In this document: positions 59,083-64,000 of the stretch, piece by piece
How positions within the stretch are numbered: the first letter of the stretch is position 1
How the letters are laid out: each line of letters begins with the position of its first letter
Position numbers and translations under genes: made by a program
NCBI RefSeq assembly: GCF_022811645.1
Contig: NZ_CP094534.1
Span: 3,038,001 to 3,102,000, forward strand
Direction: 5' to 3'
Length of the DNA stretch: 64,000 nucleotides
From: Hymenobacter monticola
Lineage (GTDB): Bacteria > Bacteroidota > Bacteroidia > Cytophagales > Hymenobacteraceae
The notes under the pieces: generated by a model
The model's database searches: none
What the model was told of the DNA's origin: nothing
Seen by the model: the letters and a program-made list of their open reading frames with translations, nothing else

Positions 59083-59382
59083 TCAGTGCATGTTGGCGAG
59101 GGCCCCGGCCGAGATGAGAATGCCGGAGCACGCCCCAAAGCCCACGATGAGCACCAGCAGCATGCTCACGAAATAAGGCGCGGCGCCCACATCTTCCGGC
59201 CCCCGGCCAAGGTGCGCCAGGGCCAGAATCAGGTTGTACAAGGCTTGGCCCAGGTAGAAAAACCCAAACAGAAAAATGCCAGCGTCGACGCCCATATTCG
59301 CCGCCAGCCCCAGCACGACGGCCGCGCCCAGCACCACGAGCAGGTTGTTGCGAACGATGCGGCCAAAAGTGGGCTTGTCCAT
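59083..59382 (-). CDS. Tiny membrane protein C of the radical SAM operon
   Basis: This 99-residue protein has three hydrophobic helices (LLVVLGAAVVLGLAANMGV, GIFLFGFFYLGQALYNLILAL, FVSMLLVLIVGFGACSGILI). The last contains GFGACS, closely like GFGMCS in the neighbouring 106-residue protein and GWSMCG in the 46-residue protein. It is the fourth and last gene in line after the radical SAM enzyme. No known family was recognised. Confidence 0.72.
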   Translation of the reverse strand: MDKPTFGRIVRNNLLVVLGAAVVLGLAANMGVDAGIFLFGFFYLGQALYNLILALAHLGRGPEDVGAAPYFVSMLLVLIVGFGACSGILISAGALANMH

Positions 59383-59399
59383 GAGCGAAATATAAGGTT

Positions 59400-59720
59400 T
59401 TAGGAATTGCTTACCGGCACGATTATTTCCGTTCCCCGGCGGTGGTTCTCGGCCTCTTTCGAGCACATACCGAATCCAATGAGCAGCAGTAGCAGAAAGG
59501 AAAGAAAAAAGCCACCGGCGTAGCCCGAGTCTCGCCGCCGCTCAAACAGCAGAAACCCAAAACCTAGCAAGCCATTGACAAGGGCCAGCAGTAGCAAAGC
59601 CAGGCCATTGCCATACAAATGGGGCCAGCTAAGCCCGGCCAGCAGTAGCAGCAGCGCCAGGTTAAAGCCTAGCGGCCATGCATAAAGATGCTGGCCCTTT
59701 TCAGGCGGGTCGGTAGCCAT
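59400..59720 (-). CDS. Tiny membrane protein B of the radical SAM operon
   Basis: This 106-residue protein has three hydrophobic helices (LGFNLALLLLLAGLSW, GLALLLLALVNGLLGFGFLLF, GGFFLSFLLLLLIGFGMCS). The last ends in GFGMCS, a motif shared with its two small neighbours. It starts 3 bases after the stop of the 46-residue gene and ends 17 bases before the next one. Together with the radical SAM gene they form one transcription unit. Function is unknown. Confidence 0.72.
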   Translation of the reverse strand: MATDPPEKGQHLYAWPLGFNLALLLLLAGLSWPHLYGNGLALLLLALVNGLLGFGFLLFERRRDSGYAGGFFLSFLLLLLIGFGMCSKEAENHRRGTEIIVPVSNS

Positions 59721-59723
59721 GGC

Positions 59724-59864
59724 TTATTGCTGAGATACTTCGTACCCGCCGCCGCACATGCTCCAGCCAATCAGCAGCAACACCAAGCAAATGAGCACGG
59801 CAATGAGGCAGCCATTAGAATTGGGTGGCTTGGTCGGGGGCGGCAAGGGCTTGCGCGGCTCCAT
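59724..59864 (-). CDS. 46-residue membrane protein A, coupled to the radical SAM gene
   Basis: The ATG at 59864 overlaps the TGA stop of the radical SAM gene (TGATG), a classic translational-coupling arrangement. The product has a Pro-rich cytoplasmic start (MEPRKPLPPPTKPP) and one membrane helix ending in a Cys/Gly motif (LLLIGWSMCGGGYE). Its brevity, the coupling and the shared Cys/Gly motif with the next two proteins argue that it is real. Confidence 0.65.
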   Translation of the reverse strand: MEPRKPLPPPTKPPNSNGCLIAVLICLVLLLIGWSMCGGGYEVSQQ

Positions 59865-61270
59865 CACACGATGCCCACCCGCTCGGCCCGCAGTTCTTCC
59901 AGCCGCGCCAGCTTTTCCTGGTCGCGGTAGAAGATGTTCATCGTCTCAAACGGGATGATTTTCAAATCTTTGCTCACGATGTGCACGCAGGACTTTTTCA
60001 CCGCCCGCACGTCGAAATTCCACGGGTCCATGAATTGCAGGATGATGATGCGGAACAGGTTTTCGTAGCTCAGGTTGGGGGCCGACACCTGTGGCAGGCA
60101 GCACAGCAGCTGGTTGATTTCGGGCACCACCGTGTCAACCGTATTGGCCGTGCTGAAGAGCTTGAGCATGTGCTGGCGCAGGCGCGGGTCGCGCTCATAT
60201 ACGATGGTGTTGCCGGCGTTGGTGAGCAGGTCGGCGGGGTCGACGTAGCGGGTGAGGGGGAACACCTCGCCGTCGAGCTTGAGGGCGTAGGCCATGGCCA
60301 GCGCGTCAGGGTTGCAGGGCACGGGCAGCAGGTCGTCAGCCGTGAACACCGGGCTTTGGTCGATGATGCCCTGGCGCACTTCCGTCAGCGAAAACGAGTC
60401 GGTTTCGGGGTTGAAGTTGTCGAGCCGCCCGGCTGCCTGCGTGGGCTGAAACGTGACGCCGCGGATGCACTTCTGCTTGAGCGCGTAGTCAATGATGGCG
60501 CCCATCTCGTCGTCGTTCAGGCCCTTTTGCAACGTCACCACCAGCGTGGTGCTCAGGTTGTACTTGTTCAGGTTCTCGATGGCCTGCCGGCGCACCTCGC
60601 GCAGGTCGCGGCCGCGCATGGTCAGCAGCACGTCCTCCCGGAAAGAGTCGAACTGCAGGTACACCTCGAACGCGCCCGAATACGTGGCCAGCCGCGCCAC
60701 AAAAGCTTCGTCCTTGGCCAGGCGCACGCCGTTGGTGTTCACCATCAGGTGCTTGATGGGCTTGCGCTTGCACATGTCCAGAATTTCCCAGAACTGCGGG
60801 TGCAGCGTGGGCTCCCCGCCCGAAATTTGCACCACGTCGGGCTCGCCCTCGTTGGCCACCACCAGGTCCACCATGGCTTCCACCTCGTCGAGGGAGCGGT
60901 GGCGGCCGTGGGTGGGGCTGCTTTCGGCGTAGCAGGTGGGGCAGGTGAGGTTGCAGCGGTCGGTTATCTCGATGACGGTGAGGCAGCTGTGCTGCTCGTG
61001 GTCGGTGCAGAGGCCGCAGTCGTAGGGGCAGCCGAAGTGCGTGGCGGCGTTGAAGCGGCGTGGCGTCTCGCTGGGCTTCACGTAGTTGCGAATGCTCTTG
61101 TAATACTCCACATCAGTGGCGATGCGCACTTTCTGCCGCCCGTGCTCCGGACAGCGCTTGAGCATAAACACGTTGCCGTCCTCAAAAACGATTTTGGCCT
61201 CGATGCGGCGCAGGCACTGTGGGCAGAGGCTGAGGGTGAAGTCGTAGTAGGTGTAGGGCCGTTCGGGCAT
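59864..61270 (-). CDS. Radical SAM enzyme of the Tes/MJ0619-like family
   Basis: The 468-residue protein has the radical SAM cluster motif CNLTCPTC (Cys106, Cys110, Cys113). An N-terminal Cys-rich region precedes it, with CPQC (16-19), CPEH (40-43) and GCPYDCGLC (80-88), which probably binds further metal. This layout is that of the MJ0619-like group, which includes pterin methylase and archaeal tetraether lipid synthase. Related bacterial enzymes are linked to unusual membrane lipids. A C-C bond-forming reaction on lipid or cofactor is a reasonable but unproven guess. The ATG at 61270 begins the conserved region. Three tiny membrane proteins are coupled downstream. Confidence 0.85.
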   Translation of the reverse strand: MPERPYTYYDFTLSLCPQCLRRIEAKIVFEDGNVFMLKRCPEHGRQKVRIATDVEYYKSIRNYVKPSETPRRFNAATHFGCPYDCGLCTDHEQHSCLTVIEITDRCNLTCPTCYAESSPTHGRHRSLDEVEAMVDLVVANEGEPDVVQISGGEPTLHPQFWEILDMCKRKPIKHLMVNTNGVRLAKDEAFVARLATYSGAFEVYLQFDSFREDVLLTMRGRDLREVRRQAIENLNKYNLSTTLVVTLQKGLNDDEMGAIIDYALKQKCIRGVTFQPTQAAGRLDNFNPETDSFSLTEVRQGIIDQSPVFTADDLLPVPCNPDALAMAYALKLDGEVFPLTRYVDPADLLTNAGNTIVYERDPRLRQHMLKLFSTANTVDTVVPEINQLLCCLPQVSAPNLSYENLFRIIILQFMDPWNFDVRAVKKSCVHIVSKDLKIIPFETMNIFYRDQEKLARLEELRAERVGIV

Positions 61271-61307
61271 GGCAGGCGTAGGGAAAGGAATTGAACGGCG
61301 GAAGATA

Positions 61308-61395
61308 GTAGGGGCGGGGCTTGCCCCCGCCCGGTCGACTGCGTTTATTTCAACGATTTCGTTCAACGATGGGCGGGGGCGAGCCCCGCCCCTAC
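61308..61395. repeat. 25-bp inverted repeat (REP-like dyad)
   Basis: Arms 61308-61332 (GTAGGGGCGGGGCTTGCCCC...) and 61371-61395 are complementary at 24 of 25 positions. The right arm lies within the 3' end of the TPR gene and encodes the GAGLAPA stretch of its C-terminus. The borders again carry GTAG/CTAC. Confidence 0.85.
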
Positions 61396-62238
61396 ATCGT
61401 TTTTTAGTGCCTGCGTCACTTCGTACTCCGTTATTTGCTCCGGGTAGTTGGCGTAGAAAATATTGTCCTCGTTCAGCCGGTAGCCGCCAATCAGGGCGCG
61501 CTGCGCGGTTTCCAGGTGCTGCCGCGCCAGCGCGGGCTGTCCCTGCGCCTGGTAGTTCAGGGCCAGGTAATAGTTGGCCTCCGGGTGCTGCGGGTAGGCC
61601 TTCAGGCACTGCTGCAGGTAGGCCTGGGCTTGCGCGTACTGCTTGAGGCGGGCCGCTGCCACACCGGCATACCACAGCGTATTGAAATGAATGGAGCCCT
61701 GCCCGTCGGCGCCGCGCTGCAGGGCCATGTCAGCGGCAAAGGCTTTTTCGGCCAACTTGTAGTGGCCCAGCTCCAACTCGCAAGCACCCTCAAAAAAGGC
61801 GAAGGTGTGGTCCATCTCGCGGCCGTTGGGCTTGAGCTTGGCCACGCGCTGGAAATCTGTTATGGCCCCGGTGTAGTCCTTCGTGAAAATGCACTTCAGA
61901 AAGCCCCGGTACGCCAGGTAGCGGGTTTCATCAAGTGCCACGGCTTTGTCTATCAGCGGCATGGACTTGGCGTAGTCGCCGCATTTAATCAGCGGCATGG
62001 CCTTCTGCTGGTAGGCGTAGGCGATGTTGGGGCAAGCGGCAATCAGGCTGTCGCAGTACTGCGCCCAGCGCGGGTCGAGGTAGCTGATGCGGTGCGCGCC
62101 CCGGTCGAGGTAGCGGGCCACTAGCGTGTCCTGGTAGGCTTTGCTGGCGCAGTCGCCAGCTGTTTTACCGCTGGCCGGCTGGCCGTAGCCACAAGCCGGC
62201 GCCAATAGGCTAAGGAATAACGGCCACCACTTTCCCAT
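61363..62238 (-). CDS. TPR-repeat periplasmic protein
   Basis: The 291-residue product has a signal peptide (MGKWWPLFLSLLAPACGYG) and about five TPR-like units (AYAYQQKAMPLIKCGDYAKSM, YAQAQAYLQQCLKAYPQHP, EANYYLALNYQAQGQPALAR). TPR domains bind proteins, so it is likely an adaptor in the envelope. The last dozen residues (VGAGLAPAHR) are encoded by the inserted inverted repeat, so the original C-terminus has been replaced. It overlaps the preceding gene by 29 bases. Confidence 0.8.
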   Translation of the reverse strand: MGKWWPLFLSLLAPACGYGQPASGKTAGDCASKAYQDTLVARYLDRGAHRISYLDPRWAQYCDSLIAACPNIAYAYQQKAMPLIKCGDYAKSMPLIDKAVALDETRYLAYRGFLKCIFTKDYTGAITDFQRVAKLKPNGREMDHTFAFFEGACELELGHYKLAEKAFAADMALQRGADGQGSIHFNTLWYAGVAAARLKQYAQAQAYLQQCLKAYPQHPEANYYLALNYQAQGQPALARQHLETAQRALIGGYRLNEDNIFYANYPEQITEYEVTQALKNDVGAGLAPAHR

Positions 62239-62698
62239 CGGTCAGCTTGAAGGTTAAATAAGTGAAGTAGCTGAAGGCCTGGCCCCTGTACGTGGCCGCC
62301 CGCCAGTCTTTCAGCGTTTTCAAAAAAGCATACAATTCGCTTACCAACTCCGGGCGGAAGTGGGTGGACACGTAGTTGGCATCGGTTTGCAGCACCTGCG
62401 TCATCGGCTGCCGAAACCCCGCACAATCAATCATAAACCGAAACGTGACGTAGCCGCTGCCGCTGAATTTGCGGCCTCCGCGCTGCAAAAAGGCCGTTGC
62501 CTCCTGCACCAGTGTGGCCGAGCTGCGCGGGTATTTCCCATCCACGTTGAAATAGTGTGCAGTTGGTGCCTTCACGCAGGCGGGGTTGCGGACGGTGGTG
62601 GTGTCGAGGTATTCGCCACCACGTAGGGGAATGTATTGGGCACGAGCTGAGGTACTGAAAAGCAAGGATATGAGCCCGGGGAGAAGCAGGTGTTTCAT
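62210..62698 (-). CDS. Exported protein with TonB-C-terminal-like domain
   Basis: This 162-residue protein has a signal peptide (MKHLLLPGLISLLFSTSARA). Its domain (GYVTFRFMIDCAGF, LKDWRAATYRGQAFSYFTYLTFKLTDGKVVAVIP) resembles the C-terminal fold of TonB-like proteins used as a stand-alone periplasmic module in Bacteroidota. It lacks the membrane anchor and Pro-rich linker of true TonB. Overlap with the TPR gene suggests a shared envelope function. The start at 62698 is fixed by the signal peptide. Confidence 0.7.
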   Translation of the reverse strand: MKHLLLPGLISLLFSTSARAQYIPLRGGEYLDTTTVRNPACVKAPTAHYFNVDGKYPRSSATLVQEATAFLQRGGRKFSGSGYVTFRFMIDCAGFRQPMTQVLQTDANYVSTHFRPELVSELYAFLKTLKDWRAATYRGQAFSYFTYLTFKLTDGKVVAVIP

Positions 62699-62787
62699 GC
62701 CGGTTCTAAGGTTTCGGCATGTTGTAGGCGGCGCCAACATGGGACATCTGGCAATGGTGGACTTCGATTAACATCTGTTAAGCCGGT

Positions 62788-63162
62788 TTATTTTTTCTCC
62801 TCCCAACAGTCAATATTGAGGGCAATGCCACTTGCTCCAAGCCGCAACAGTTCTTGAGCATTAAAGCCTAATGAACATTGATGTTCATAATTGTATAGCA
62901 GCCAAAAGGTGATGTTATCACGGAAGATGCCTAGCTTTTCCAGAGCATCAAACTTCGTTTCTAATAAATCAAGAAACACATTGATGAAGTCAAAGTAAGG
63001 TTGATTGTCTTCTGTTCCAACAGCATAGGTCCACACGCTGTATTCGGATTTCGAAAACGCGCGGCCTTCATCTTCCAGCGGGGCAACGCCCAGGATTTTA
63101 GTTATTGCTTGATAGGTTTCAGCAGTGTTATCACCGAAGATTGATAAGTGATGATACTTCAC
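62788..63162 (-). CDS. Small DUF4279-like cytoplasmic protein
   Basis: The 124-residue acidic protein (IFGDNTAETYQAITKILGVAP, then SVWTYAVGTEDNQPYFDFINVFLDLL) resembles the DUF4279 pattern. That family is frequent among small immunity-like or orphan proteins. The start is GTG at 63162. It is more AT-rich than neighbouring genes. Family assignment is tentative and the function unknown. Confidence 0.6.
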   Translation of the reverse strand: MKYHHLSIFGDNTAETYQAITKILGVAPLEDEGRAFSKSEYSVWTYAVGTEDNQPYFDFINVFLDLLETKFDALEKLGIFRDNITFWLLYNYEHQCSLGFNAQELLRLGASGIALNIDCWEEKK

Positions 63163-63191
63163 GTACTACGAATTTAAATAACACTTGAAAA

Positions 63192-63980
63192 TTACTTGGC
63201 AGAACGTAACGGGGCGTTATCAAGCTGGTTTTGAGGACGCGGCGGCTGTCGCATCCATCCCCAAACATAATACCCCAGCCCCGCTACGCACGCCCACTGA
63301 ATGGCCGTGAGGCCCAACCCTGGCAGCGCCGCCGTGGGCTTGATGAACTCCACCAGCAGCCGAAACAACAGGTAGCTGCTCAGAAATAGCTGGAACCGCC
63401 GCCCATTGGCCAGCGGGCCGCGTTGCCGCTCCAGGGCCCACAGCCCCAGCCCCAGCGCCCCCAGAAACAGGATTTCGTAGAGGTTGGTGGGGTGGCGGCG
63501 CACGCCATCGCCGAAGTTGATGCCCCAGGGCAGGGCCGTGGCCGTGCCGTAGGTGCCGTCTTCCAGCCCGCTGAAGAAGCAGCCGAGGCGGCCGATGGCC
63601 AGGCCGAGAATAATGGGAAACACCATGAGGTCGCCGCTGCTGGCCGTCACGCCCAGGCGCTTTTTGGTGATTTCCACGCCAATGAGGCCGCCCAGGAAGC
63701 CGCCCACGATGGTTTTGTTGGTGAAGTAGTAGAGCGAGCCGCCGGGCGGGTGCACCAGCAGCTCGGGGTGTTCCAGCAGGCCCAGCAGGCGCGAGCCCAG
63801 CAGCGCTCCGGCCGCGGCGCCCACGAAAATCCACTGCCGGTGCGCGTCGCTGATGCGGTCGGGGTGGCCGGCACGCAGGCGTTGGTAGAGGCGGTAGCCC
63901 AGGGCGTAGGCCAACACCTCGCACAGCAGGTGCACGGGCAGGCGGGCGGGGCCCAGGGCTAGCTCGACGGGAAAATGCAT
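63192..63980 (-). CDS. Lgt-family prolipoprotein diacylglyceryl transferase-like protein
   Basis: The 262-residue polytopic inner-membrane protein has about seven helices and the Lgt-family segments GRLGCFFSGLEDGTYG and RRHPTNLYEILF. Lgt attaches diacylglycerol to the lipobox Cys of prolipoproteins. The signature differs from the GRxGNFxNxExxG of characterised Lgt, so this may be a paralogue with a different acceptor; many Bacteroidota carry both. It starts at the ATG at 63980, 20 bases from the window edge. Confidence 0.75.
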   Translation of the reverse strand: MHFPVELALGPARLPVHLLCEVLAYALGYRLYQRLRAGHPDRISDAHRQWIFVGAAAGALLGSRLLGLLEHPELLVHPPGGSLYYFTNKTIVGGFLGGLIGVEITKKRLGVTASSGDLMVFPIILGLAIGRLGCFFSGLEDGTYGTATALPWGINFGDGVRRHPTNLYEILFLGALGLGLWALERQRGPLANGRRFQLFLSSYLLFRLLVEFIKPTAALPGLGLTAIQWACVAGLGYYVWGWMRQPPRPQNQLDNAPLRSAK

Positions 63981-64000
63981 GTCGCAAAGATGCGCGCAGT

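Overview
The window reads as chromosome of a GC-rich member of the Bacteroidota, most likely Hymenobacter or a close relative. The evidence is five large exported proteins ending in type A sorting domains of the type IX secretion system (T9SS), promoters of the Bacteroidota form (TTTG, about 20 bases, TAnnTTTG) with no Shine-Dalgarno pattern, an ArgF' (acylornithine carbamoyltransferase) arginine pathway, and many dyad repeats whose borders read TGTAG. No phage, insertion sequence or CRISPR array was seen.

Layout. 1-8.2 kb: a T9SS cargo protein, then small housekeeping genes (CDGSH iron-sulfur protein, GNAT, deoxynucleoside kinase, DUF2461, MOSC, BatE-like) and tRNA-Lys. 8.3-23.4 kb: nearly all of arginine biosynthesis plus carAB. 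The minus strand runs from a GNAT through argG, argC, argD, carA and carB to argF', interrupted by small lineage-specific genes. argB-argE-argH run on the plus strand from a shared, nearly palindromic divergent promoter. The minus-strand leader encodes a 33-residue peptide ending Arg-Arg-Pro-stop, a plausible arginine sensor. 23.5-34 kb: two T9SS proteins, a half-size EamA transporter, a solitary RecE-like nuclease, TetR with an alpha/beta hydrolase, an NmrA-like protein, a J-domain protein and a histone-deacetylase-family enzyme.

34-45 kb is the most interesting part, an RNA-repair and RNA-quality-control island on the plus strand. It holds two small structured transcripts, a PcfJ-like protein, a TROVE/Ro60 (Rsr) protein, two Y RNAs, a PARG-type macrodomain hydrolase, five more Y RNAs, an RtcB RNA ligase, a papain-like protease and a second RtcB. 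The seven Y RNAs share a core: an outer stem, an internal loop GGGUGCCGUAG opposite UUGUUGCCCC, an inner stem and an ACUUCG motif. Their distal parts differ. At least three (39491-39646, 39653-39814, 40021-40166) carry a tRNA-like domain in permuted order: T-arm, capped acceptor stem, then D-arm, with the Y stem replacing the anticodon arm. This is more Y RNAs side by side than the one or two of the best-studied bacteria, and it suggests an Rsr ribonucleoprotein with interchangeable tRNA-mimic modules, coupled to RNA ligation and ADP-ribose removal.

45-64 kb: two very large T9SS surface proteins, a second MOSC protein, an M48-like protease, a PhzF-family enzyme, a Fpg/MutM glycosylase with an unusual zinc site, a radical SAM enzyme translationally coupled to three tiny membrane proteins, TPR and TonB-like envelope proteins, and an Lgt-family protein at the right edge. 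All function calls come from reading motifs in the translated sequence; no database search was run.
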